From NCBI RefSeq assembly GCF_010731875.1, contig NZ_AP022595.1:62001-126000 (forward strand): a DNA stretch of 64,000 bases, written 5' to 3'. The translations under genes and the position numbers were made by a program. This document shows positions 34,712 through 43,360 of this stretch, piece by piece. This DNA is from Mycolicibacterium sarraceniae. GTDB taxonomy: Bacteria > Actinomycetota > Actinomycetes > Mycobacteriales > Mycobacteriaceae. Positions within the stretch are counted from its first letter, which is position 1. Each line of letters opens with the position of its first letter. Below the pieces are notes generated by a model. The model was not told where the DNA came from. It ran no database searches and saw only the letters and a list, made by a program, of their open reading frames with translations.

Positions 34712-37006
34712 GTGGCTGCACCGACCGCCCAGCCGTCGGAACACATCGAGGACATCAAGGGCGACATCACCTACATCCGCACCGAGAAAGATCTGCCACC
34801 GGTCGCCATCGTCGACCGCTCGCCGATCACGACCAGGCACAAGCTGATCTTCGGTGCCATCGCCGTCCTCGGGGCGATCGCGTGGACGCTGATCGCGTTC
34901 CTGCGCGGCGAGACCGTCAACGCCGTGTGGTTCGTGATCGCCGCGATCTGCACCTACATCATCGGCTATCGGTTCTATGCCCGGCTCATCGAGATGAAGA
35001 TCGTCCGCCCTCGCGACGAGAATGCCACGCCGGCAGAGATTTTCGAGGACGGCACCGACTACATGCCGACCGACCGGCGGGTTCTGTTCGGTCACCACTT
35101 CGCCGCCATCGCGGGCGCCGGCCCACTGGTCGGTCCTGTGCTGGCTATGCAGATGGGCTATCTGCCCGGCACGATCTGGATCATCGTCGGCGCTGTGTTC
35201 GCCGGCTGCGTCCAGGACTACCTGGTGCTCGCGATCTCCACGCGCCGGCGCGGTCGCTCATTGGGGCAGATGGCCCGCGACGAACTCGGCGCCGTCGGCG
35301 GCGCCGCGGCGATCATCGCCGTGCTGGTCATCATGGTGATCCTGCTGGCCGTGCTGGCCCTGGTCGTGGTCGGCGCGCTGGCCGAAAGCCCATGGGGCGT
35401 GTTCTCCATCGCGATGACGATTCCGATCGCCATCTTCATGGGTTTGTATCTGCGGTTCCTGCGGCCAGGCCGGGTCTCCGAAGTCTCGCTGATCGGCGTC
35501 GTTCTGCTGCTGCTGGCCGTGGCCGGTGGCGGCTGGGTCGCCGGAACCGATTGGGGCGCAGACTGGTTCACACTGTCGAAGGTCACCCTGTCGTGGTGCA
35601 TCATCGTCTACGGGCTGGCCGCCTCGGTGCTGCCCGTGTGGTTCCTGTTGGCGCCGCGTGATTACCTGTCGACGTTCATGAAGGTCGGCACGATCGCGCT
35701 GCTGGCGGTGGGCATCCTGGTGAGCCGCCCGGTCATGAACGCGCCGGCGATCTCGCAGTTCGCCTCGAACAGCTCGGGTCCGGTGTTCGCCGGCTCGCTG
35801 TTCCCGTTCCTGTTCATCACCATCGCGTGCGGGGCGCTGTCGGGCTTTCACTCTCTGATCTCCTCGGGCACCACGCCCAAGCTGCTGGAGAAGGAAAGCC
35901 AGATGCGGCTGATCGGCTACGGCGGCATGCTCACCGAGTCGTTCGTGGCGATCATGGCGCTGATCACCGCCGCGATCCTCAACCAGCATCTCTACTTCGC
36001 GATCAACGCGCCCTCGGCCCAGACCGGAACCACTGCTGAGACCGCGGCCAAGTACGTCAACAGCCTCGGCCTGTCCGGTTCCCCGATCACCGGGGCCGAG
36101 ATCACCGAGGCCGCCAAGAGCGTGGGTGAGCACTCGATCGTCTCCCGCACAGGCGGCGCGCCGACATTGGCGTTCGGCATGTCCGAGGTGCTGCATCAGG
36201 TGTTCGGCGGCGCCTCGCTGCGGGCGTTCTGGTACCACTTCGCGATCATGTTCGAGGCGCTGTTCATCCTGACCACCGTCGACGCCGGAACCCGGGTCGC
36301 CCGGTTCATGCTCTCCGACGGCCTGGGTAACCTGGGCGGTCCGCTGAAGCGGTTGCGTAACCCGAGCTGGCGGATCGGGGCGTGGATCTGCAGCCTGCTC
36401 GTGGTGGCCGGCTGGGGCTCCATCCTGCTGATGGGTGTCACCGATCCGCTCGGCGGTATCAACACGCTTTTCCCGCTGTTCGGCATCGCCAACCAGCTGT
36501 TGGCCGCGATCGCGCTGACCGTCGTCACCGTCGTGGTGGTCAAAAAGGGCCTGCTGAAGTGGGCGTGGATCCCCGGCATTCCGCTGCTGTGGGATCTGGT
36601 GGTCACCCTCACCGCGTCGTGGCAGAAGATTTTCTCCGGCGATCCCAAGCTCGGCTATTGGACCCAGCACTTCCAGTACCGCGCCGCCGTGGAGGCCGGC
36701 AAGACGACGTTCGGTTCGGCGAAGAACGCCGATCAGTTGAACGCCGTCATCCGCAACACCTTCATCCAGGGGACGTTGTCGATCGTGTTCGCCGTCTTGG
36801 TGATCATCGTGGTCCTGGCCGGAGTGATCGTGGCGCTGCGGGCTATCCGCGGCGGCGGGCGCGAGCTGAGCGAGGACACCCCGGTGCCGTCGAAGATCTT
36901 CGGGCCGTCGAGCCTGATGGCCACCTCCGCGGAGAAGGAGGTGCAGAAGCAATGGGACGCGCTACCGTCATCGCACGCCAAATCCGTTGGTACGTCGGCG
37001 CATTGA
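34712..37006 (+). CDS. cstA: Carbon starvation protein CstA, pyruvate/peptide transporter family
   Basis: 764 aa integral membrane protein with about 16-18 helices (Rv3063 position). Recognisable blocks: YRFYARLIEMKIVRPRDENA, GHHFAAIAGAGPLVGPVLAM, GCVQDYLVLAISTRR, FHSLISSGTTPKLLEKES, LFILTTVDAGTRVARFML, FPLFGIANQLLAAIALT. It imports pyruvate or peptides during carbon limitation. GTG 34712 is chosen because GAGGGAGAAACACT precedes it; the frame is open from ATG 34661. The upstream 190 bp is AT-rich and holds the promoter. The 3' end overlaps the small YbdD gene by 55 bp. Confidence 0.93.
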   Translation: MAAPTAQPSEHIEDIKGDITYIRTEKDLPPVAIVDRSPITTRHKLIFGAIAVLGAIAWTLIAFLRGETVNAVWFVIAAICTYIIGYRFYARLIEMKIVRPRDENATPAEIFEDGTDYMPTDRRVLFGHHFAAIAGAGPLVGPVLAMQMGYLPGTIWIIVGAVFAGCVQDYLVLAISTRRRGRSLGQMARDELGAVGGAAAIIAVLVIMVILLAVLALVVVGALAESPWGVFSIAMTIPIAIFMGLYLRFLRPGRVSEVSLIGVVLLLLAVAGGGWVAGTDWGADWFTLSKVTLSWCIIVYGLAASVLPVWFLLAPRDYLSTFMKVGTIALLAVGILVSRPVMNAPAISQFASNSSGPVFAGSLFPFLFITIACGALSGFHSLISSGTTPKLLEKESQMRLIGYGGMLTESFVAIMALITAAILNQHLYFAINAPSAQTGTTAETAAKYVNSLGLSGSPITGAEITEAAKSVGEHSIVSRTGGAPTLAFGMSEVLHQVFGGASLRAFWYHFAIMFEALFILTTVDAGTRVARFMLSDGLGNLGGPLKRLRNPSWRIGAWICSLLVVAGWGSILLMGVTDPLGGINTLFPLFGIANQLLAAIALTVVTVVVVKKGLLKWAWIPGIPLLWDLVVTLTASWQKIFSGDPKLGYWTQHFQYRAAVEAGKTTFGSAKNADQLNAVIRNTFIQGTLSIVFAVLVIIVVLAGVIVALRAIRGGGRELSEDTPVPSKIFGPSSLMATSAEKEVQKQWDALPSSHAKSVGTSAH

Positions 37007-37143
37007 TGGGCGATAGCCACTACCGCCGCTACGTCGAGCACCGGGAGCGCACGCGCCCCGGCGAAGCGGTGCTCAGCGAGGCGCAGTACTGGCGCATGCG
37101 GCACGGCCAGCAGGACGCCAACCCGGGCACCCGCTGCTGTTAG
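36952..37143 (+). CDS. YbdD/YjiX family CstA partner protein
   Basis: 63 aa, MGRATVIARQIRWYVGALMG, DSHYRRYVEHRER, GEAVLSEAQYWRMRHGQQDA. This is the small protein that accompanies CstA-type transporters and is needed for uptake in E. coli. GGAGAAGGAGG lies upstream of ATG 36952, inside the end of cstA (55-bp overlap), so it is translationally linked. Stop TAG 37141-37143. Confidence 0.88.
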   Translation: MGRATVIARQIRWYVGALMGDSHYRRYVEHRERTRPGEAVLSEAQYWRMRHGQQDANPGTRCC

Positions 37144-37370
37144 CAGGCGTCGACCACCCGGTCGCAGAACTCCCGCATCGCCTCGAACAGCCGCGCATGG
37201 GGCTCGTCGACGGTGTCGACCCACCCCTGTGCGGCCGCGACGCCCCAGCCCGTCCAGTGCCGCTTTCGACAGATGAAAGCCATCCATCGGCAGGTACGCC
37301 ACGCCGTCGAGCAGAGCGGTCACGTCACCGAGCAGAAAATCGAGAACACTGTCGCGGTCGTAACCGATGG
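37140..37370 (-). pseudogene. Relic of a uridine-kinase-like nucleoside kinase
   Basis: Two pieces. SVLDFLLGDVTALLDGVAYL and PMDGFHLSKAALDGLG belong to the region just after the P-loop. In the next frame AQGWVDTVDEPHARLFEAMR is the C-terminus, ending EFCDRVVDAC. The P-loop start and the central 100 or so residues are absent, and the two pieces are joined near 37250. Convergent with the YbdD gene. Confidence 0.65.
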
Positions 37371-37464
37371 CTCACCGCCTTCGATACGCCGGGTAGGTCC
37401 GGGGGCTGATGACTGTAGAACAGGATCTCTCGTGACTCCACGCCGGAAGACACGCAGTCGGGGG

Positions 37465-37719
37465 ATCGTTCGGGTGGCCGCCGAGGTCGAGTACCTGCGC
37501 GTCCAGGACGACCGCAGCGGCTGGGATATCAACACCGGCGCATTCTCCTGGTTCAACAATTCCGGTGTCGCCGTCGTGATGCGGCGCGATGTCGAGCTTC
37601 TACACCGACCGGTATCGACCCGCGTCCGGTAACGGCGCCACCCAGACCGGCACCCTGAGCAGGCTCGCGAACACCGACGGGCTATGGTCACTTCTGAAAA
37701 CAGCCGTGCGCAGATGAGG
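37465..37719 (+). pseudogene. Relic of an antigen 85 (mycolyltransferase) gene
   Basis: First frame: VRVAAEVEYLRVQDDRSGWD, INTGAFSWFNNSGVAVVM. This is Ag85 VEYL joined to the QDD-GWDINTxAFxW block, with the roughly 40 residues in between missing. Second frame: MSSFYTDRYRPASGNGATQT, the Ag85 segment after MPVGGQ. The sequence then leaves the family and stops at 37717-37719. The catalytic Ser, Glu and His parts are gone. A mycolic-acid-bacterium marker. Confidence 0.7.
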
Positions 37720-37727
37720 GGCAGCAG

Positions 37728-38960
37728 ATGGACCTGTCGTGGTCGGCGAAGGATCTTGAGTTCCGCGACGAAGTGCGGTCCTTCCTCGAGGACAAGCTCA
37801 CCCCGGATCTGCGTCAGGCCGGCCGGCTGATGACCAGCGTCTACGCCGACCATGAGGCCAGCATGGCGTGGCAGGCGATCCTGCACGAACGCGGCTGGGC
37901 CGCCCCCGCCTGGCCGGTCGAACACGGCGGCTGCGACTGGACGCTGACCCAGCACTACATCTTCAGCCGCGAATCCACGCTGGCCGGGGCGCCGTCCTTA
38001 TCGCCGATGGGCATCCGGATGGTGGCGCACGCGATCATCGCCTACGGCACACCGGCGCAGAAAGAGTTCTTCCTGCCCCGCATCCTCACCGGTGAAGTGT
38101 TCTTCTGTCAGGGCTACTCCGAACCGGAGGCGGGCTCGGATCTGGCCGCGCTGACGATGGCAGCAACCGACGACGGCGACGAGCTGATCTGTACGGGCAG
38201 CAAGATCTGGACGACTCACGCCACCGAGGCCAACTGGATCTTCGCCCTGGTGCGCACCTCACGATCAGCCAAGAAACAACAGGGCATCACGTTCGTGCTC
38301 ATCGACATGACCACACCGGGGATCGAGATCCGACCGCTGGTGATGACCTCCGGTGAGGAGGTGCAGAACCAGATCTTCTTCGACGCCGTCCGGGTGCCCA
38401 AGTCGAATGTGATCGGCGCGATCGACGACGGCTGGACGGTCGCCAAATACCTGCTGGAATTCGAACGTGGCGGCGGCGCAACAGCACCCGCGCTACAGGC
38501 GATGGCCGGCGCGATCGCCACGGAGGCCACCGAGCAACCCGGCCCGTCCGGCGGCAAGCTGATCGACGATCCGGCGTTCGCGGCAAAACTCGCCGACACC
38601 CGCATCCGCGCCGAGGTGCTCGAGATCCTCGAATATCGTTTTCTGACAACGGTTGCCGAGGGCCGCAATCCCGGTGCCGCGTCATCGATGCTCAAGATCC
38701 TGTCTACAGAACTGTCACAGGCCATCACTGAACTCGCCATGGAGGCCGCCGGTCCGCGCGCCCGCGCGTATCAGCCGCATGCGACTCGGCCCGGCGGCCC
38801 GGTCTCGGACTTCGAAGCACCCGCGGACGGCTATGTCAGCGGGCAACCCTGGCAAGCGGTGGCTGCGCTGCGCTACTTCAACGACCGGGCCGGCTCGATC
38901 TATGCCGGCAGCAACGAGATTCAGCGCAACATACTGGCCAAGGCGACATTGGGGCTGTAA
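37728..38960 (+). CDS. Acyl-CoA dehydrogenase, first subunit of a likely heteromer
   Basis: 410 aa FAD enzyme of the group in which two different FadE chains form an alpha2beta2 complex (as in cholesterol side-chain ChsE4-ChsE5). MDLSWSAKDLEFRDEVRSFL, CQGYSEPEAGSDLAALTMAA, SKIWTTHATEANWIFALVRT, YAGSNEIQRNILAKATLGL. The stop overlaps the next gene's start (TAATG, 1 bp), so both are coupled. Substrate likely a branched or steroid-type acyl-CoA; this is inferred. ATG 37728. Confidence 0.9.
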   Translation: MDLSWSAKDLEFRDEVRSFLEDKLTPDLRQAGRLMTSVYADHEASMAWQAILHERGWAAPAWPVEHGGCDWTLTQHYIFSRESTLAGAPSLSPMGIRMVAHAIIAYGTPAQKEFFLPRILTGEVFFCQGYSEPEAGSDLAALTMAATDDGDELICTGSKIWTTHATEANWIFALVRTSRSAKKQQGITFVLIDMTTPGIEIRPLVMTSGEEVQNQIFFDAVRVPKSNVIGAIDDGWTVAKYLLEFERGGGATAPALQAMAGAIATEATEQPGPSGGKLIDDPAFAAKLADTRIRAEVLEILEYRFLTTVAEGRNPGAASSMLKILSTELSQAITELAMEAAGPRARAYQPHATRPGGPVSDFEAPADGYVSGQPWQAVAALRYFNDRAGSIYAGSNEIQRNILAKATLGL

Positions 38961-40078
38961 TGGACTTCAACCTGAACAAAGAACAAAAGCTCCTGCGCGA
39001 CGGCCTCGGCAAGTTTCTGGCCACCCGCTACGACCTGGAGAAGAGCCGCACGGCAGCCAAGCTCGGTGCGGGATGGCAGCCCGATATCTGGCGCAGCCTG
39101 GCCGACGAGCTCGGCATCCTCGGTGCCGCCTTCCCGGAGTCGGTCGGCGGAATCGGCGGTGGCCCTGTCGAAATCATGGTGATCGCCGAAGAGCTGGGCC
39201 GCGCACTGGCGATCGAACCGTTCATCGACACCGTCGTGGTGGCCGGCGGCCTGCTCCAGCGGGCCGACCACCCGGCCGCCGCCGCGCTGCTGGAGGCTAT
39301 CGCCGAGGGCAGCGCCATCGTCGTCTTGGCGAGCACCGAAGCTGACAGCGGCGTCTCGACACGAGCGGTCCGCGACGGCTCCCAGTGGCTGATTACCGGT
39401 GAGAAGATCGTCGTCGCCGCCGCGCCGTTGGCCACCCACCTGCTCATCACCGCGCGGACATCCGATGAGGACCGGGGGGTTTCGCTGTTCCTCGCCGAGT
39501 TCGACCCGGCGGCACCACCGGCGGGCATCGAGGCGCACAGCTACCGCACCATCGACGATCGCCGCGCGGCCGACCTCACGATCAGTCAGCTGCGCCTGCC
39601 CGCCGAGGCGCTGCTCGTCGAGGACGCGACGTCGTCACTGGCGCAGGCCCGCGACGAGGGCGCAGCCGCGGTGTGTGCCGAAGCGGTGGGCGCGATGCGA
39701 AAGGTGCTGTCCGACACCGTCGAATACTGCAAACAGCGCCAGCAATTCGGTCAGCCGATCGGCAACTTCCAGGTGCTGCAGCATCGTATGGTCGACATGT
39801 ACATGGAGGTCGAGCAGGCGGTCGCCGCGGTCTATCTCGCGGTGCTCAACCTCGGCGCCGAGCCGCACGCCCGGGCCCGAGCGGTCTCGGCGGCCAAGGC
39901 GACCATCGGACGAGCCGCCCGGTTCCTGGGCCAGAACGCGGTCCAATTGCACGGCGGCATGGGCATGACCGAGGAACTGGCCATCGGCCACTACTTCAAG
40001 CGGCTCACCGCGCTGCAGTACGAGTTCGGTTCCACCGACCAGCACCGCACCCGGTACGCGACACTGACTCGCCCCTAG
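38960..40078 (+). CDS. Acyl-CoA dehydrogenase, second subunit of a likely heteromer
   Basis: 372 aa. MDFNLNKEQKLLRDGLGKFL, PESVGGIGGGPVEIMVIAEE, VRDGSQWLITGEKIVVAAAP, CKQRQQFGQPIGNFQVLQHR, QLHGGMGMTEELAIGHYFKR. The first subunit keeps the SEPEAGSD block, this one the RQQFG and GGMGMTEE blocks, the complementary pattern seen in heteromeric FadE pairs. Starts inside the previous stop. Convergent with an SDR gene (4-bp overlap). Confidence 0.9.
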   Translation: MDFNLNKEQKLLRDGLGKFLATRYDLEKSRTAAKLGAGWQPDIWRSLADELGILGAAFPESVGGIGGGPVEIMVIAEELGRALAIEPFIDTVVVAGGLLQRADHPAAAALLEAIAEGSAIVVLASTEADSGVSTRAVRDGSQWLITGEKIVVAAAPLATHLLITARTSDEDRGVSLFLAEFDPAAPPAGIEAHSYRTIDDRRAADLTISQLRLPAEALLVEDATSSLAQARDEGAAAVCAEAVGAMRKVLSDTVEYCKQRQQFGQPIGNFQVLQHRMVDMYMEVEQAVAAVYLAVLNLGAEPHARARAVSAAKATIGRAARFLGQNAVQLHGGMGMTEELAIGHYFKRLTALQYEFGSTDQHRTRYATLTRP

Positions 40079-40911
40079 GCATTTTCGGCTTGGCGGGCAC
40101 GTTCGCGCATCGAGGCGATCACGCCGCCGTCGTTGAGGATGTCGGTTCCGGTGAGATAGCCGGCGCGGTCACTGGCGCAGAAGGCGAACAGCTCGGCCAT
40201 TTCCTCGGCCTTACCCCAGCGCGGTACCGCCGCGTTGGCGACCATCGCACCGGCGCCGGCGTCGGCTTCCAACAGACCCATCGCGGTGTCGACCGATCCT
40301 GGTGAGACCGAGACGATGCGCAGGCCTTTGCCATTGAAGCGTTCAGCCTGTGACGAGCTGTACCACCGGACGAAGGTTTTGCTGATGCTGTAGGCCAGCC
40401 CGGAGCGCATCTCCTCCCCCGCGATATCGCATGCTGTCAGCAAGTCGGCGAGGAATTGCTTCTCGTCGGTGAAAGCGAGATCGAAAGACGCTGTCGGGAT
40501 CAGCTCTTCGGGCAGCATGTGCGACGCCATCGATGCCACGTTGACGATCACGGCGCCGTCTGCGGCCGAAGCGAAGAACACCTCGTTGACATTGAGGGTG
40601 CCGAGCGCATTGGTGGTGTTGACGTACTCGGCATCACCCATACTCGGGCTGACTCCAGCGGTGTGTATCACCGAGGCGATCGGCCCGAGGCCGGCAGCCG
40701 TCTCAAACAGCCGGGTGACGGCATCACGGTCGGTGACATCGCAGTTGACCGCGGTGGCGGCGATCCCCAGATCGCTCAGCGCAGCGGTCGCCGCATCCAA
40801 ACGGTCCTGCCTGACGTCGCAGAGCACCACCGTGCGGTCTTGGCCGACGATCTTCGCGGTGGCCCGCCCCATGCCACCAGCTCCACCGGTGATTATCGAA
40901 ACGCGACTCAT
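40075..40911 (-). CDS. Short-chain dehydrogenase/reductase
   Basis: 278 aa from ATG 40911 (MSRVSIITGGAGGMGRATAK). NAD motif TGGAGGMG, Asp after beta 2 (VVLCDVRQDRL), catalytic Ser in VNVASMASHMLPEE, YSISKTF, SPGSVDT. C-terminus GYLTGTDILNDGGVIA is standard. Ends with a 4-bp overlap against the acyl-CoA dehydrogenase operon. Likely a hydroxy-acyl or hydroxysteroid oxidoreductase; unproven. Confidence 0.9.
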   Translation of the reverse strand: MSRVSIITGGAGGMGRATAKIVGQDRTVVLCDVRQDRLDAATAALSDLGIAATAVNCDVTDRDAVTRLFETAAGLGPIASVIHTAGVSPSMGDAEYVNTTNALGTLNVNEVFFASAADGAVIVNVASMASHMLPEELIPTASFDLAFTDEKQFLADLLTACDIAGEEMRSGLAYSISKTFVRWYSSSQAERFNGKGLRIVSVSPGSVDTAMGLLEADAGAGAMVANAAVPRWGKAEEMAELFAFCASDRAGYLTGTDILNDGGVIASMRERARQAENA

Positions 40912-41030
40912 TCCCGGACGATATACGGGCAGCGGGGGCAGGAGGACGGGGTCCCGAAAGTGCGTCAGAAACTCGTCACCGACTGTCACCTGATAATTGG
41001 GTATGTGATGCGTTGAGAGGAAGGCCAGAC

Positions 41031-41684
41031 ATGCTGAAGACGATCACCACTGCGGTGGTGCAGATCGCGGAGGGCCTGGGCGCCATCGTGGGCATCCGGG
41101 CTGGTACCGAGGAGCCCGCGTTCACGGTGGAGCGTGAGGTCGACGGGGTTCAGATTCGCCGCTATGGGCCGCGCGTCGCCGCCGAGACGACTATCGGCGC
41201 CGACGAGGAGTCGGCGCGCAATCAAGGGTTCAGAGTGCTCGCTGGCTACATATTCGGCGCGAACTCCAGAAAGGACACGATCGCGATGACCGCGCCGGTG
41301 GCCCAACAGCCGAGCGAGAAGATCGCGATGACCGCGCCGGTCGCAACCCGACGGACATCCTCAGGTGAATGGGTCATCCGGTTCTTCATGCCGTCGAAGT
41401 ACACGCTGGAAACCCTGCCCACCCCGAACGACGACCGCGTCCGTCTTGTGACGGTTCCCTCAGAAACCGTTGCGGTGTTGCGATTCACCGGCAACATCGG
41501 GCCCGACTCGGTCGCGACACACACCGATCAACTCGTGAAAACCTTGTATCGCAACGACATCGAGACCAAGGGCGATCCGCTCGCCTGGTTCTATGACCCG
41601 CCGTGGACGCTGCCGTGCCGGCGCCGCAACGAAGTCGTGATAGGCCTCGACGACGACCAATTCACCCTCGGCAAGGGCTCATAG
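41031..41684 (+). CDS. SOUL family heme-binding-like protein
   Basis: 217 aa from ATG 41031 (GAGAGGAAGG upstream). VEREVDGVQIRRYGPRVAAE, GFRVLAGYIFGANSRKDTIA, MTAPVAQQPSEKIAMTAPVA with the family's repeated MTAPV, then RFFMPSKYTLETLPTPND and GDPLAWFYDPPWTLP. Bacterial SOUL proteins bind heme or small molecules weakly; function unknown. Cytoplasmic, no signal peptide. Confidence 0.9.
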   Translation: MLKTITTAVVQIAEGLGAIVGIRAGTEEPAFTVEREVDGVQIRRYGPRVAAETTIGADEESARNQGFRVLAGYIFGANSRKDTIAMTAPVAQQPSEKIAMTAPVATRRTSSGEWVIRFFMPSKYTLETLPTPNDDRVRLVTVPSETVAVLRFTGNIGPDSVATHTDQLVKTLYRNDIETKGDPLAWFYDPPWTLPCRRRNEVVIGLDDDQFTLGKGS

Positions 41685-41739
41685 CCCACAACCGTGCCAG
41701 CCACCTGGCTGGCTGCGGGCAGATGTCCGAGCCGGACTG

Positions 41740-41902
41740 AGCACCCGCGCGGTCGTCATCCCGCTGGCGATGGCCTACGCCTTGATCGTCGGAGGTCACC
41801 TACGCCTTGATCGTCGGAGGTCAATGGTGGCAGGAATTCGACGCCAGCGGTCGCTACCACCCCGACCTCGATGCCGCTATCGAAGCGGTCGGCCCGACTT
41901 AA
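41740..41902 (+). pseudogene. C-terminal remnant split by a 25-bp tandem duplication
   Basis: TRAVVIPLAMAYALIVGG is followed, after a 25-bp duplication that shifts the frame, by ALIVGGQWWQEFDASGRYHP and DLDAAIEAVGPT, then TAA 41900-41902. With one repeat copy removed the two parts read in one frame. The family is not recognised and no upstream part remains. Its end overlaps the antisense secreted-protein gene by 4 bp. Confidence 0.5.
41774..41823 (+). repeat. Perfect 25-bp tandem duplication
   Basis: Two identical 25-bp units, 41774-41798 and 41799-41823 (cctacgccttgatcgtcgga followed by ggtca). Unit length is not a multiple of 3 and causes a frameshift in the surrounding remnant. Confidence 0.95.
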
Positions 41903-42357
41903 CCCGGCGCCGGCGCGCTCGCATCGACCCCGGGGGCAACCGCGGACGTGCCAATCGGTCCCGACGGGCCCGCCGCCATACCCGGGGGTGGTACGGCATT
42001 CGCGTCAAGCGGTCGCTGGGTCAGCAACAGCAGCGCGTCGCTGCCCGACACATCCTGGGTGCGCATGGCGTGCAGCAGGTCGCGCCAGTAGTTCAGCCGG
42101 CTCTGCGGCGCCGGAGAGTCCGCCGAGGTGCCAGGGGGCAGGTTGTCCGGGCTGGACAAGTGCTGGACCGGCGCCGGCGCGACAGCCGTCGAGGTGGTGT
42201 CGGTGGGCGCCGGGATCGGCACCGCCGGATCGGCGGGATCGGCCCACGCCGCGGGTGCCGACAGAACTGCCGTTGCGACGCCCAATGCGCCGAGTCCTAG
42301 GCAGGCGCGTCGCGCCCACGTGCTGGTAGGGACGGGTGGGCTCATCGTGGTCTTCAC
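41899..42357 (-). CDS. Secreted Pro/Ala-rich protein, unknown function
   Basis: 152 aa. Signal peptide: TWARRACLGLGALGVATAVL, cleavage expected after APAAWA. The mature part is low-complexity (PAPTDTTSTAVAPAPVQHLS) with a short ordered segment RLNYWRDLLHAMRTQDVSGS and a Pro/Gly/Ala end. Not recognised as a named family. ATG 42357. Confidence 0.65.
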   Translation of the reverse strand: MKTTMSPPVPTSTWARRACLGLGALGVATAVLSAPAAWADPADPAVPIPAPTDTTSTAVAPAPVQHLSSPDNLPPGTSADSPAPQSRLNYWRDLLHAMRTQDVSGSDALLLLTQRPLDANAVPPPGMAAGPSGPIGTSAVAPGVDASAPAPG

Positions 42358-42673
42358 CGTCGTGTCCTCCGCAGGTCCTGCAGGACGGCGTCCCTTGGCC
42401 CTGCTGGCCCGCGGACACCCTGTACAGGTCTTTTCGATGCCGAACTCAGTTTGTTACACCTGTCACTCGCGTCACCGCAGTTTCAGCACATTGGCAGCAC
42501 TCGTCCATCCCGGCGAGGTGGCTTGATCGCGCGGCGGCTGACGCGGTAAGAACACTTTTGCCCGCAGAACCTGTGATGGCGATGGGTTCTGCCTTCATGG
42601 CACTCTTCGCCCTCCCAACCACGCGGCATTTCGTTTAACTGCATGTGACGAGTTGTCGGGGCGAGGGGTGTCG
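42358..42673. other. Divergent promoter region, 316 bp
   Basis: No gene seen. It holds two perfect palindromes, GTCCTGCAGGAC (42375-42386) and CCTGTACAGG (42419-42428), and a direct repeat GTCAC-N4-GTCAC (42462-42475) that resembles loosely the repeats bound by MtrA-type regulators. It must carry promoters for the secreted protein (minus) and the PAS-ANTAR gene (plus). Confidence 0.35.
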
Positions 42674-43360
42674 ATGAGTCCGGAAGAGGATTCGGTGGGA
42701 AGTGACGGTGAGCAGGTGACCGTCCGTCCAGAACAGGTGGGGTGGTTTCGGTTCTTCTTCGACGACGAACGCTGGGAATGGTCGCCTGAGGTCCAGGCCA
42801 TGCACGGCTATGAACCCGGCACGGTTTCACCCACCACCGAGTTGGTGCTGTCGCACAAACATTCTGACGACTACCAGCAGGTCGCGACCACGCTGCACGA
42901 TGCGCGCCGTCACCGTCAGTCGTTCAGTACGAGGCATCGCATCATTGACACTGCCGGCCGAATTCATCACGTGATCGTGGTGGCGGACAATTTGCAGGAT
43001 GAGTCCGGCGTAGTGATCGGCACTCACGGCTTCTACGTCGATGTCAGCCCCGCCGAACACGATCAGCAGAAACAGCTCAGCGCGGCGATCGCCGAGATCA
43101 CCGAGAACCGGGCGACGATCGAACAGGCCAAAGGCATGTTGATGGTGGTCTACGGCATCGATTCGTCGGCGGCCTTCGACCTGTTGCGGTGGCGTTCCCA
43201 GGAGACCAACATCAAGCTCCGGCTGCTGGCTGAGCGGGTAGTCGCCGACTTCCTGGGCCTGTCTCAGGTCCAGACATCGCCATCGCGGTCGGCCTATGAC
43301 AACTTGCTGCTGACCGCCGACCAGCGCATCGTTAGCCAGCATGAGTCCGAGCCGCAGTGA
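42674..43360 (+). CDS. PAS-ANTAR RNA-binding antitermination regulator
   Basis: 228 aa. The PAS domain (about 15-125) begins WFRFFFDDERWEWSPEVQAM, with HYEP-type loop HGYEPGTVSPTTELVLSHKH. The ANTAR domain (about 140-205) reads IAEITENRATIEQAKGMLMV, VYGIDSSAAFDLLRWRSQET. ANTAR proteins bind paired RNA hairpins and prevent termination; here the PAS domain would sense the signal directly. ATG 42674 (AGGGG upstream) preferred over upstream starts. Its end overlaps the VanX-like gene by 20 bp. Confidence 0.88.
   Translation: MSPEEDSVGSDGEQVTVRPEQVGWFRFFFDDERWEWSPEVQAMHGYEPGTVSPTTELVLSHKHSDDYQQVATTLHDARRHRQSFSTRHRIIDTAGRIHHVIVVADNLQDESGVVIGTHGFYVDVSPAEHDQQKQLSAAIAEITENRATIEQAKGMLMVVYGIDSSAAFDLLRWRSQETNIKLRLLAERVVADFLGLSQVQTSPSRSAYDNLLLTADQRIVSQHESEPQ

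Noticed and set aside
35258..36952. 564-codon open frame antisense to cstA
   Set aside because: His/Arg/Gln-rich composition typical of a GC-rich shadow frame; cstA on the other strand is unmistakable.
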